Below, piece after piece: positions 1 to 7,058 of a stretch of 16,694 nt of DNA. The notes beneath the pieces are model-generated. The model made no database searches and was not told the DNA's origin. It saw nothing but the letters and a program-made list of their open reading frames with translations. The stretch's first letter is position 1, and every line of letters starts with the position of its first letter. The stretch covers positions 1 to 16,694 of the forward strand of contig CACYEE010000022.1 in NCBI GenBank assembly GCA_902773415.1, in the 5' to 3' direction. The translations under genes were made by a program, and so were the position numbers. This DNA is from an uncultured Actinomyces sp. (GTDB lineage: Bacteria > Actinomycetota > Actinomycetes > Actinomycetales > Actinomycetaceae).

Positions 1-590
1 CCAAGCCGTTCGATGGCCTTGTGGCCCTTGGCCGTATCGGGCACGATCTCGCAGTCGCAGTTCTCGTGGAACTTCGCGGCCTTGCCGGCGGCCTCCGCCG
101 ACGAGTAGACGAATCCCTGGGAGGCGACCATGACGCACCATGCGCATGTCTTGCCCTTCGGGACGCGCGCCCACAGGATGCCATGCTTCTCGCAGGACGC
201 GAGCATCAGATTCCTGCCGCCGTCGCGCAGGTTGCGCTGGATTGGCCCGAAGGCCGCATCGCGGAAGGATTCGTCGCCCTCATAGACCTGCTGCCAGATG
301 CGCAAGCGGACGATGTTCACGAGCGCGTCGGCCTTCCTCGCCATGTCCTCGGTCGCGGGCATCGCGGCCTGCTGGCCCGTCATCTCCTCGAACATGTCGG
401 CATCAGCCGCCGTGAACACGTCCACGTTCGCGAGGAACAGGCTGCGCACGATATCCTCGATTGCCGACATCCTCGCCGCGCCATCCAAATGCGCCGTGCC
501 GTCGACAAGCTCGTCGAACAGGCCTCTCAGGCGCTTCTCGTAGGCTGTGACGCCACGTCTATGGCGTTCTGCGGCGTTCTCGCCAGCCAT
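1..590 (-). CDS. Phage minor head protein (MuF/VG15-type), 3' end beyond window
   Basis: My translation from ATG 590 leftward is open to the window edge, giving 196 codons with no stop. The first ~145 residues look alpha-helical. Then come a CAWC motif (Cys149/Cys152) and an HENCDC motif (His175, Cys178, Cys180). This CxxC...HxxCxC arrangement is typical of phage minor capsid/head morphogenesis proteins of the MuF/VG15 kind, and may bind a metal. Such proteins sit inside the procapsid next to the portal. Gene order supports this: it begins three bases after the stop of a portal C-terminal remnant. The start is favoured by GGGCAGGAG just upstream, overlapping the portal stop. The C-terminus is outside the window, so a fused toxin domain, known in some MuF proteins, cannot be excluded. 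Family call is fairly secure; exact Pfam assignment is from memory. Confidence 0.72.
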   Translation of the reverse strand, partial: MAGENAAERHRRGVTAYEKRLRGLFDELVDGTAHLDGAARMSAIEDIVRSLFLANVDVFTAADADMFEEMTGQQAAMPATEDMARKADALVNIVRLRIWQQVYEGDESFRDAAFGPIQRNLRDGGRNLMLASCEKHGILWARVPKGKTCAWCVMVASQGFVYSSAEAAGKAAKFHENCDCEIVPDTAKGHKAIERL

Positions 591-593
591 CGG

Positions 594-884
594 CTACTCC
601 TGCCCGGCCTCGCCCTGTCCGCCGCCCGAGGCGCCGCCTGTAGGCTCCGTGGCGGGCGTGGCGCGGGCGATGCCGGCCATCCGCTCCAGAGTGTCCAGCG
701 CGTTCGCCCGCCGGCCCTGGGCGTTCATCTCGTCGATCTCGGCTTGCGTAAACCCGGCGCGCCGCTTCGCCACGTCGGTGCCCTTGATGTCCTCGAACAC
801 CGACGCGGCCTTCACAATGAAATCGGAAGCAGCCTGCGGCGACACATACCGTGCAGGCGTCCACCGCACGTCAATCCATAGACC
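594..884 (-). pseudogene. C-terminal remnant of phage portal protein
   Basis: This minus-strand frame encodes about 95 residues before a TAG at 594-596. It starts around LWIDVRWTPARYVSPQAA, continues through a helical GFTQAEIDEM segment and ends in a Gly/Glu-rich tail (TEPTGGASGGGQGEAGQE). That matches the C-terminal end of SPP1-like/gp6-type portal proteins, where a WxPxRxxSPQAA-like segment is followed by a helix-rich tail. Portals are dodecameric rings for DNA packaging; this piece lacks the whole clip, wing and stem core. The frame stays open upstream to 1100, but the translated sequence there is the out-of-frame shadow of an integrase start and a tRNA fragment, so the homologous part begins near 884. 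The minor head gene follows immediately, as in intact head modules. Not functional by itself. Left boundary is firm, right boundary approximate. Confidence 0.6.
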
Positions 885-889
885 GCCTT

Positions 890-964
890 GCCCTTGAAGC
901 GGCCGACCCACAGGCCGTCCTTCCGCTTCGACAGCGACCCCATCCCTCTGGGCCTTCGTTCCAT
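890..964 (-). pseudogene. N-terminal remnant of tyrosine-family phage integrase
   Basis: From ATG 964 the frame reads MERRPRGMGSLSKRKDGLWV and then GRFKG. A 'GS(L/I)xKRxDGxW' opening is the hallmark of the arm-type DNA-binding domain of tyrosine integrases. After about residue 25 the frame loses any integrase character and stops at 812, while the portal-like frame begins at almost the same place. An AAGGGG stretch 6 nt upstream is a plausible ribosome binding site and supports 964 over the upstream ATG at 982. The gene's start lies ~120 bp from a tRNA 3' fragment, the normal place for an integrase. No catalytic Arg/His/Tyr residues remain, so it cannot recombine. Only 25 residues support the call; an excisionase-like DNA-binding protein is a less likely alternative. 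Confidence 0.5.
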
Positions 965-1007
965 TGCTCGCCCCTTTTTTCGCATCGCCTCCGAACTGTG
1001 CGCTAAC

Positions 1008-1067
1008 ACAGCGGAAAACAGCGGAAACTTTCCTTGACATTTCGCCGTTTCCGCAGGTTGTGGAAAC
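1008..1067. repeat. Cluster of GCGGAAA-type repeats beside att scar
   Basis: ACAGCGGAAA occurs twice in perfect tandem (1008-1017, 1018-1027). GTTTCCGC, the reverse complement of GCGGAAAC, lies at 1047-1054, and the near-copy GTGGAAAC at 1060-1067. The last two also form a 7-bp hairpin (CGTTTCC...GGAAACG, 9-nt loop). Lying between an integrase start and an att half, these could be integrase arm-type sites or operators of the lost lysogeny region. That is inference from position. Confidence 0.4.
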
Positions 1068-1080
1068 GCATTCGGGCAAC

Positions 1081-1117
1081 TCATACGGTCGCGGGTTCAA
1101 GTCCTGCCGGGGGCACC
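1081..1117 (+). other. tRNA gene 3'-half fragment (probable attachment-site scar)
   Basis: Positions 1091-1107 form a T arm: stem GCGGG/CCTGC around the loop TTCAAGT. They are followed by a 7-nt acceptor strand CGGGGGC (1108-1114), discriminator A and CC. A complete tRNA would need GCCCCCG as the 5' acceptor strand, and none occurs at the right distance upstream; D and anticodon arms are also absent. A lone 3' half next to phage genes is the classic product of integration into a tRNA gene, with the intact copy at the other end of the element. Parent isotype is not determinable here; Arg would fit this acceptor. Confidence 0.6.
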
Positions 1118-1164
1118 GAGGATGCGGAAGCGTGGCCGCGTGGCCGGTCGGTCGCGGCTGGCAG

Positions 1165-3138
1165 CTAGTACGTCGTGGTATCCCATCTTTGCTTCTTCTG
1201 CTGAAGGCTGAGGATATGCCGGCTCAGCTCGGCGTAGCGTTCGCTTGACGGGTCGGTGCGTCTGAGTTCGGACTGGCAGGCGGAGATGTCGCGGTTCAGT
1301 CCGTGGCGGACAAGGGAAGCGTTGAGGCTGAGAGCGTAGCCGTCGACAGGAGCCTCGGGGTCAAGAGGCAGCGGTTCGACGGCGATTTGCGTGATCGCGG
1401 CGGCGAGGGACGGGTCTGCCTGGTTGAGGACCTGCTGGATGTGGTGGCGTATCGCCTGCCGTGCGATGGCGGCGTGTTCGCTTTCGGGCGCGTTCCGGGC
1501 GGCCTTCTCGAAATGCGAAAGGTAGCAGTCTGTTCCGCCTGCGGCAAGGAAGGCCTCGTAGATGCTGCGATGGACCGGAGTGACGAAGGCATGGATCGGG
1601 AGCTGGTCCATGCGTGCCTTGCGGGCGGGAGAGGGCATCTGGAGGAGGAGACTGAGGGTTTCGCGTTCGAGCTTCTCGACGGGGTCGCGCAGCGCCGCGA
1701 CAGGCGGCAGTGCGGCCCCCGGACGTGGAGCCGTGCCGCCGGAAGCGGAATCCTGACCGTCAGGTGCGGGGAAAGGAGCGCGTCTGGCCTCGCGTACTGC
1801 CTGCCTGACGAGCGATTCTTCCATGCCGAGCCAGTCCGCGAGCTGCCTGGTGTATTCGTGGCGCATGACCCGGTCGCGGATGCGGGCGACGACAGGGGCG
1901 GTGGCGCGCAGGCCCGCCGCGCGTCCTTCTGCGGTGTTGAGGGGAACGTTCTTGAGAGTGGACCGAATCGCGAATTCAAAGAGGGGCTTTCGCGAGGCTA
2001 CCAGGTCGCGGACGGCTTCGTCGCCCTTGGCCAGGCGCACTTCGCACGGATCGTGGCCGTTGGGGGCGACACAGACGAAGGTCTGGGCGGCAAAGGACTG
2101 GTCTTCGGCGAATGCCCGCATTGCGGCTTTCTGTCCGGCTTCGTCGCCGTCGAAGGTGAAGATGACTTCTCCTCCGATGACGTTTCCGGAGGAGAGCATG
2201 ACGCCTGCGGCGGGGTTTTGCGAGTCTCCGAGCAGGCGGCGGATGATGCGGATGTGGTCGGGACCGAATGCGGTTCCGCAGGTGGCTACCGCGTAGGGGA
2301 TTCCTGCGAGGTGAGCGGCCATGACGTCGGTATAGCCTTCGACGATAACGACCTTGCGTTCCTTGGCGATTGCCTTTTTCGCCATGTTGAGGCCGTAGAG
2401 CACGTGCGCCTTGCGGTAGAGGGGCGTTTCGGCGGTGTTGAGGTATTTCGGGCCGTCGTCGCTGTCGTCGAGCCGGCGTGCGCCGAATCCGATCGGATCT
2501 CCGGTAATCGAATAGATGGGCCACATGATCCGTCCGCGGAACCGGTCGTAGGGGGAGCGTGTTCCTTGCGCGGCGAGGCCGGCGGCCACGATCTCGCTGT
2601 CGGCGAATCCGCGTTTGCGCAGCTCCCCGTAGAGGGAGTCCCACGAGTCGGGGGAGTAGCCGATGTGGTACGTCGCAATGTCGGTATCGGTGAAGCCGCG
2701 CCCGTGAAGGTAGGCGAGAGCTGCGCTCCCGGTATCTGCGCGGAGCTGCTTTTCGTAGTAGGCGACGGCGACGCGGTGGGCATCGACGAGGCGGGCCTTG
2801 GACGGACCCGATTGCTGCCGGAGCCGGGCGCCTTCTTCGTAGGCGAGGGTTGCGCCTGTCTTCGAGGCGAGGTATTCGACGGCTTCGACGAAGGACAGGT
2901 GCTCGATGGCGATGACGAAGTCGATGACGTCGCCTTTCTCGCCGCATCCGAAGCAGTAGTAGTAGCCGGCGGCAGGGTGGACGTAGAAGGAAGGAGTCCG
3001 TTCATCGTGGAAGGGGCACAGTCCCTTGAGCGAATCGGCGCCGGCGTTCCTGAGCTGGACGTATTGGGAGACGACGTCGTCAAGGCGCGCCTGATTGCGG
3101 ACTGTTTCGATCGATTCCTTCGTGATGAGACCTGCCAT
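1165..3138 (-). CDS. dnaG: DNA primase DnaG
   Basis: Synthesises RNA primers at the replication fork with the DnaB helicase. At 657 aa it is normal for the family. The N-terminal CHC2 zinc domain shows Cys41, His44, Cys62 and Cys65. The RNA polymerase core has RFRGRIMWPI (199-208). The Toprim fold has the catalytic Glu267 in VIVEGYTDVM and the metal-binding Asp-Gly-Asp at 330-332 (TFDGDEAGQ). A Pro/Ala-rich linker (~500-530) leads to the helical DnaB-binding C-terminus. I start at MAGLITKESI, where primase homology begins; an in-frame ATG at 3240 would add 34 basic residues unlike the family. A TAGACT hexamer ends 7 nt before this ATG, so the mRNA may be leaderless. Transcribed divergently from the oxidoreductase at 3239. 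The stop lies only ~50 bp from the tRNA scar, so the prophage remnant sits just downstream. Confidence 0.97.
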   Translation of the reverse strand: MAGLITKESIETVRNQARLDDVVSQYVQLRNAGADSLKGLCPFHDERTPSFYVHPAAGYYYCFGCGEKGDVIDFVIAIEHLSFVEAVEYLASKTGATLAYEEGARLRQQSGPSKARLVDAHRVAVAYYEKQLRADTGSAALAYLHGRGFTDTDIATYHIGYSPDSWDSLYGELRKRGFADSEIVAAGLAAQGTRSPYDRFRGRIMWPIYSITGDPIGFGARRLDDSDDGPKYLNTAETPLYRKAHVLYGLNMAKKAIAKERKVVIVEGYTDVMAAHLAGIPYAVATCGTAFGPDHIRIIRRLLGDSQNPAAGVMLSSGNVIGGEVIFTFDGDEAGQKAAMRAFAEDQSFAAQTFVCVAPNGHDPCEVRLAKGDEAVRDLVASRKPLFEFAIRSTLKNVPLNTAEGRAAGLRATAPVVARIRDRVMRHEYTRQLADWLGMEESLVRQAVREARRAPFPAPDGQDSASGGTAPRPGAALPPVAALRDPVEKLERETLSLLLQMPSPARKARMDQLPIHAFVTPVHRSIYEAFLAAGGTDCYLSHFEKAARNAPESEHAAIARQAIRHHIQQVLNQADPSLAAAITQIAVEPLPLDPEAPVDGYALSLNASLVRHGLNRDISACQSELRRTDPSSERYAELSRHILSLQQKKQRWDTTTY

Positions 3139-3145
3139 GCCTTCC

Positions 3146-3151
3146 AGTCTA
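3146..3151 (-). promoter_or_regulatory. Candidate -10 of leaderless dnaG promoter
   Basis: TAGACT on the minus strand fits the actinobacterial TAnnnT -10 and lies 7 nt before the ATG of dnaG, so transcription would begin at or one base before the start codon. No good -35 is visible. A GGAAGG lies only 1 nt from the ATG, too close for a normal ribosome binding site. Confidence 0.35.
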
Positions 3152-3200
3152 GTCGGGGCCGGACGGAAAAAGCGGCGCGTTTTTCTTCGGGAGGTGCGGG

Positions 3201-3206
3201 TATGCT
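3201..3206 (+). promoter_or_regulatory. Candidate -10 for the oxidoreductase/DUF4298 pair
   Basis: TATGCT lies 32 nt upstream of the oxidoreductase ATG, within the dnaG divergent region, and would give a short leader holding the AAAGGAG ribosome binding site. The -35 position is not convincing. Confidence 0.35.
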
Positions 3207-3238
3207 GGTTGCGTCCCGTCGAACGCAAAGGAGTAGCC

Positions 3239-4252
3239 ATGAGAATCGGAATCGTCGGAACCGGTCACATTTCCGAGTCGGCGCTGCTGGCCATTTCGAA
3301 GGTGCCGCAGCTCGATCCTGTCGCAATCTACGCCCGCCCCCATTCGCGTGCGCGGGGCGAGGAAATTGCCGCCGCGAACGGGTTCTCGGTTGTCCATACG
3401 GATCTTGGCGACATGATGGCCGATCCGAACGTCGATGCCGTCTATATCGCGCTGATCAACTCGATGCATTTCCCGGCGGCGAAAACGGCTCTCGAGGCGG
3501 GCAAGCATGTGCTGCTCGAAAAGCCGTTTACGACCACGGCCGCCCAGGCACGCGAGCTTGCCGAACTTGCGCAGGCTTCGGGCCTGTTTCTGATGGAGGC
3601 GATCACGCCGCGCCATTCGCCGGTATACGAGCGCATCCGCGCGGAGCTGGCGAACATCGGACCTGTGAGGATGGTTCGCGGCAACTATTCGCAGCATTCT
3701 TCCCGCTACGACCGCTATCTCGAAGGCGAGGTCGCCCCGATATTCGACCCGGCGACTTTCGGCGGAGCGCTCTTCGACCTCAACGTCTACAACCTCGCCC
3801 CGATTCTCGGCCTGTTCGGCCCGCCCGAAAGCCTGCGCTACGAGGCGACGGTGGGCCACAACGGCGTCGACACGTCGGGAATCGTCGTGATGCGCTACCC
3901 GGGCTTTATCGCGACGGCAACCGCGGCGAAGGATTCGGCTTCGCGCAGCTACCTCACGATCCAAGGGGAAAAGGGATGGCTCGAGGTACGCGGAGCCCCG
4001 AACGAAATGCAGGCCGTCGAAATCCACGCCGGCGATCGCGAGGAGGTCTACGAGCCGGACCGCGGCGGGCATCGGATGGTTCAGGAGTTCCGGGATTTCG
4101 AGGCGATGGTTCGTACCGGCGACCGCGAGTGGATGGGCCGGGAACTGGAGGCATCGATTGCGGTGATGGAGGCCTTCGACGCCGCTGCGGCCTCCTCGGG
4201 AATCGTCTATGGCTCGCGCGAGGACGCAACCGGAACGGACGGGGCGCAGTGA
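3239..4252 (+). CDS. Gfo/Idh/MocA-family NAD(P)-dependent oxidoreductase
   Basis: A 337-aa cytoplasmic dehydrogenase of normal family length. The N-terminal Rossmann fold begins IGIVGTGHIS (Gly7, Gly9). The family's LEKP signature is at residues 93-96, with Lys95 the expected catalytic lysine. The C-terminal alpha/beta domain includes GGALFDLNVYNL (~175-186), the segment that lines the substrate pocket. The short C-terminal domain resembles the dihydrodiol dehydrogenase/glucose-fructose oxidoreductase-like branch; the real substrate, probably a sugar or polyol, cannot be read from sequence. ATG 3239 is chosen because AAAGGAG lies 6 nt upstream and the Rossmann motif starts at once. The stop overlaps the GTG start of the DUF4298 gene (GTGA), which implies translational coupling. 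Confidence 0.9.
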   Translation: MRIGIVGTGHISESALLAISKVPQLDPVAIYARPHSRARGEEIAAANGFSVVHTDLGDMMADPNVDAVYIALINSMHFPAAKTALEAGKHVLLEKPFTTTAAQARELAELAQASGLFLMEAITPRHSPVYERIRAELANIGPVRMVRGNYSQHSSRYDRYLEGEVAPIFDPATFGGALFDLNVYNLAPILGLFGPPESLRYEATVGHNGVDTSGIVVMRYPGFIATATAAKDSASRSYLTIQGEKGWLEVRGAPNEMQAVEIHAGDREEVYEPDRGGHRMVQEFRDFEAMVRTGDREWMGRELEASIAVMEAFDAAAASSGIVYGSREDATGTDGAQ

Positions 4253-4578
4253 CGGGGCCCCGAGAAGCGACGGAGGAAACGCAGGCGCGCGTGGCGCGCA
4301 TGGAGGAAGCTCTCGAAGCGACACGCAGCGGCCTCGACGCGCTCGCTCCGGCGCTTGAGGCGTGGCGCGAGGCGGAAACCTCGTTCTCGGAGCTTGCGGG
4401 CTATTACGGTTCGCAGCGATGGCATGCCGACCGCGACGCGGACGCACGGGGAGCATTCGGTCCCGGGATTCGGCGCGGAGTGCTCGGAGAGGATCTGGCC
4501 TATGACGCCCTCGTCGAGGCCCGGGCGCTCGCGGTGTCGATGATGGAGGCCGCCACGCTCATCGTCAGAAACGTCTGA
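4249..4578 (+). CDS. DUF4298 domain protein
   Basis: A 109-aa acidic, helical protein of unknown function. Residues 10-50 are probably coiled coil. The conserved core shows YYGSQRWHAD (52-61) and RGVLGEDLAYDAL (76-88), matching my recollection of DUF4298 (YYGSxxWxxD...RGVLSEDxxYDLL). I take the GTG at 4249, which overlaps the oxidoreductase stop codon (GTGA) and has a GGACGGGG-type purine stretch upstream. The alternative ATG at 4300 gives 92 aa, also a reasonable length, but has no ribosome binding site. Coupling to the oxidoreductase suggests co-expression only. No membrane segment or signal peptide. Confidence 0.8.
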   Translation: MTGPREATEETQARVARMEEALEATRSGLDALAPALEAWREAETSFSELAGYYGSQRWHADRDADARGAFGPGIRRGVLGEDLAYDALVEARALAVSMMEAATLIVRNV

Positions 4579-4688
4579 GCGGCATGTCTGCCGACGGGCC
4601 GGCACGGGCAGGATGTCGCCTAAGCGTCTCGGCGTCAATCGGTGGGAAAAATCGCAGCGATGCGGGCGGTTGCGCGGAAGCAGGCGGC

Positions 4689-4694
4689 TACCAT
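4689..4694 (+). promoter_or_regulatory. Candidate -10 of leaderless murJ promoter
   Basis: TACCAT ends 7 nt before ATG 4702, the same geometry as at dnaG. No Shine-Dalgarno sequence precedes this ATG. The -35 region is weak. Confidence 0.35.
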
Positions 4695-4701
4695 CGTTTG
4701 C

Positions 4702-6714
4702 ATGAGTCTATTTCGCAGGAGCAGGCCCATCGGGCGCCACTCGCGCGATATCAACGCGATTGCCGCACGAAAGGCGGCCGATGAGAAGGAGCGTCGAGAA
4801 GCGCGCCGAAAGGTCAACCGTTCGGCGCATGACGATGGTGTCGCGATGAACCGCGTGGCGAGGATCATTGGCGATCCCGATCCGAGCCTGTCGCAGACGC
4901 TTGTCTGGACTCTCATGGACGAGCATGGCGGCTGGCCGACGCTTCGCGACACCTCGGGTGCGGCCGCGGTTCATCCGCGCCACATGAAAGGCAGCGCCCA
5001 GGCTTCCGGCAGCGGCGAGGGAACCGGTGGCGAAGACGGGGCGCGGCGGGCTTCGTCGGGTTCTGTCGCCAGGAATTCGCTTGTCATGGGGCTTGGAACC
5101 CTTGTCTCGCGCATCCTGGGCCTTGTGCGTTCGCCGATCATGCTTGGCGTCATTGTCGGCGGCATGACCACGCCTGTCGCCAATTCCTTCGACATTGCGA
5201 ACAAGCTGCCGAACCTCATCTACATGATCGTTGTCGGCGGCCTGGTCAACGCCGTGCTTGTTCCTGCGATTGTCCGTGCCGCAGAGGAGTCGAAGGATGG
5301 AGGCGAGGCTTTCGTCAACAAGCTCGTGACCCTCGCGATTGTCTTTCTCGGCGCGGCGACTCTTCTTCTCACCTTGGCTTCGCCGTTGATCGTCAAGCTG
5401 TTCGCTGCGACCTTGTCGGACGAGTGGTTCCGTCTCACCGTCGCCTTCACGTTCTGGTGCATGCCTCAGGTGTTCTTCTACGGCCTGTATGTCGTGCTCG
5501 GCCAGGTGCTCAACGCGCGCGAGAGCTTCGGGCCGTTCATGTGGGCTCCGGTGCTGAACAACGTTGTTGCGATTGGCGGTTTTCTCGTCATTCTTGCGGT
5601 TTTCGGTTCGACGACGAAGGACGAAGGCGCAGATATCGCGGTGTGGGACGCTTCCCGCGTCGCCATGCTTGGCGGCTTTTCGACTCTGGGAATCGTGCTT
5701 CAGGCCCTTGTTCTGATCGTCCCGCTGCATCGGCTTGGCATGCGTTTCCGTCCGGACTTCTCGTGGCGAGGCGTTGGCCTCGGGGCAACTGGAAGGACGG
5801 CGGGGTGGGTGTTCTTGAACCAGGTCGTCTCGATTGCCCCGACGATGATGTGGACGAATGTTGCGGCGGGCGCCACGGAGCGTGCCGAGACTGCCGGGCT
5901 CGAGCTGACGGGTGTCGCCGGAAACTTTGCGCATACGACGGCGTACACGGTCTATACGATTCCGCAATCGCTTATTGTCGTCTCGATTGCCACGGCCGTG
6001 TTTACGCGCATGGCCCGCAGGGTTGTCGACGGCGATCTTGACGCGATGAGGGCCGATGTCTCGTCGACGATTCGCACCATTTCGACTCTCATGTTCCTGT
6101 CGACGGCGGGCCTCATCGTGCTTTCCGTCCCGATTTCTCGTCTGATTGCCTTCACGTCGGCACCCGAGGAGGCCGTGACGGTGGCGCGCGTGCTGATCGC
6201 GATGAGCCTGGGGATTGTCGCGGTTGGCGTGCAGACGGTTTTCAATCGTGTGTACTATGCCTTCGAGGATACGCGCGGCAACTTCTTTCTTCTCCTGCCG
6301 TTCAACATCCTTCTCGTCGCCCTGTACTGGGGATGCCTGTACTTGCCGCCGCAGTGGGCGGTTGTGGGGGTCGGACTTGTGCAGTCGGCTGTCAATATCG
6401 CGATCGTGTTTGCGATGGCGTGGCATGTGGGTCCGAAGATGGGCGGCATTGACGGTCGGCATCTTCTTGCGGTGCATGCGAGGCTTCTTGCCGTTGTTGT
6501 GGCCGCGATGGCTGCCGGAGGTGCCGTGCTTCGGCTTTTCGGCCCGTTCGATGCGTCGATTTCGATAACCGGGGCGCTCGTGCGCTGCGCTGTGGTTGGC
6601 CCGGTGGTTGTTCTGGCTTTCGTAGGCGCGATGCGCGCCATGCGGATGGAAGAGGCCGAGATGGTCATGGGGCCGGTTCGGTCGATTGGCCGGAAGCTCG
6701 GCATCGGAGGCTAG
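4702..6714 (+). CDS. murJ: MurJ-type lipid II flippase with N-terminal extension
   Basis: A 670-aa polytopic membrane protein of the MurJ/MviN branch of the MOP superfamily, which flips lipid-linked peptidoglycan precursor across the membrane. The flippase core starts near residue 122 with VARNSLVMGLGTLVSRILGL, the usual MurJ opening with its conserved arginine. It continues through a typical set of about 14 hydrophobic helices to the C-terminus. Recognisable blocks include FDIANKLPNLIYMIVVGG and the NRVYYAFEDTR segment, matching the MurJ 'F(Y/F)ALxDT' loop. The first ~120 residues are hydrophilic, very basic early on (KERREARRKVNR), then Gly/Ser-rich: a cytoplasmic extension absent from E. 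coli MurJ. ATG 4702 is favoured over ATG 4642 by the -10 hexamer; ATG 4984 would drop most of the extension but has no ribosome binding site. Two small genes follow on the same strand. Confidence 0.9.
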   Translation: MSLFRRSRPIGRHSRDINAIAARKAADEKERREARRKVNRSAHDDGVAMNRVARIIGDPDPSLSQTLVWTLMDEHGGWPTLRDTSGAAAVHPRHMKGSAQASGSGEGTGGEDGARRASSGSVARNSLVMGLGTLVSRILGLVRSPIMLGVIVGGMTTPVANSFDIANKLPNLIYMIVVGGLVNAVLVPAIVRAAEESKDGGEAFVNKLVTLAIVFLGAATLLLTLASPLIVKLFAATLSDEWFRLTVAFTFWCMPQVFFYGLYVVLGQVLNARESFGPFMWAPVLNNVVAIGGFLVILAVFGSTTKDEGADIAVWDASRVAMLGGFSTLGIVLQALVLIVPLHRLGMRFRPDFSWRGVGLGATGRTAGWVFLNQVVSIAPTMMWTNVAAGATERAETAGLELTGVAGNFAHTTAYTVYTIPQSLIVVSIATAVFTRMARRVVDGDLDAMRADVSSTIRTISTLMFLSTAGLIVLSVPISRLIAFTSAPEEAVTVARVLIAMSLGIVAVGVQTVFNRVYYAFEDTRGNFFLLLPFNILLVALYWGCLYLPPQWAVVGVGLVQSAVNIAIVFAMAWHVGPKMGGIDGRHLLAVHARLLAVVVAAMAAGGAVLRLFGPFDASISITGALVRCAVVGPVVVLAFVGAMRAMRMEEAEMVMGPVRSIGRKLGIGG

Positions 6715-6782
6715 GAAGGATCGGTTGCGCCCGCCGCAGGGCTGCTGCCGGGGCTGGTTCCGGTTGTGTTGAAAGGATGTTC

Positions 6783-7058
6783 ATGAGCGAATCCGATGGT
6801 GCCGCGGACGGCGAGGTGTCGGGCGTTTCCCCGGAGGAGCAGGCGCGGATCGACGCAATCAAGCGGCGGAATCTGGCGCTTGCGGCAATCGCGGGAATCA
6901 TCATGATGATTCTTGGCTTCTTTGCGGGCCAGGCGGCGCGCGAGCGCAAGTCGGGGGCGCTCGACGAGTTCCCCTCTGCAATCGTGTTCGAGGTGTTTGG
7001 TACCGATGTCGCGAGTAGTCCCGTCATGCCGGGCAACGTCGGGGCGGCGTCGCTGTGA
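6783..7058 (+). CDS. Small single-pass membrane protein, unknown function
   Basis: A 91-aa protein I do not recognise. It has a hydrophilic acidic N-terminus (~1-28), basic KRR at 28-30, one hydrophobic helix (~31-49, LALAAIAGIIMMILGFFAG), basic RERK (53-56) and a ~35-residue tail. There is no signal peptidase motif, so it is probably a membrane-anchored protein. ATG 6783 is preferred over ATG 6777 because AAAGGA then lies at normal spacing. It begins 68 bp after murJ, and its stop overlaps the GTG start of the next gene, so these three probably form one operon. A partner role with MurJ is only a guess from position. Confidence 0.65.
   Translation: MSESDGAADGEVSGVSPEEQARIDAIKRRNLALAAIAGIIMMILGFFAGQAARERKSGALDEFPSAIVFEVFGTDVASSPVMPGNVGAASL

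Noticed and set aside
21..881. Plus-strand 286-codon frame in the phage remnant
   Set aside because: The minus strand holds recognisable head and portal sequence; the plus frame has no family features.
1034..1039. TTGACA as a plus-strand -35
   Set aside because: No -10 occurs 16-19 nt downstream and no plus-strand gene follows.
1303..4578. Plus-strand open frame of over 1000 codons antisense to dnaG
   Set aside because: It is the shadow of dnaG in GC-rich DNA; only its last 109 codons (the DUF4298 gene, from GTG 4249) look like protein.
4708..6477. 589-codon minus-strand frame opposite murJ
   Set aside because: Arg/His-rich, low-complexity composition is typical of antisense frames in GC-rich genes; murJ is clear on the plus strand.
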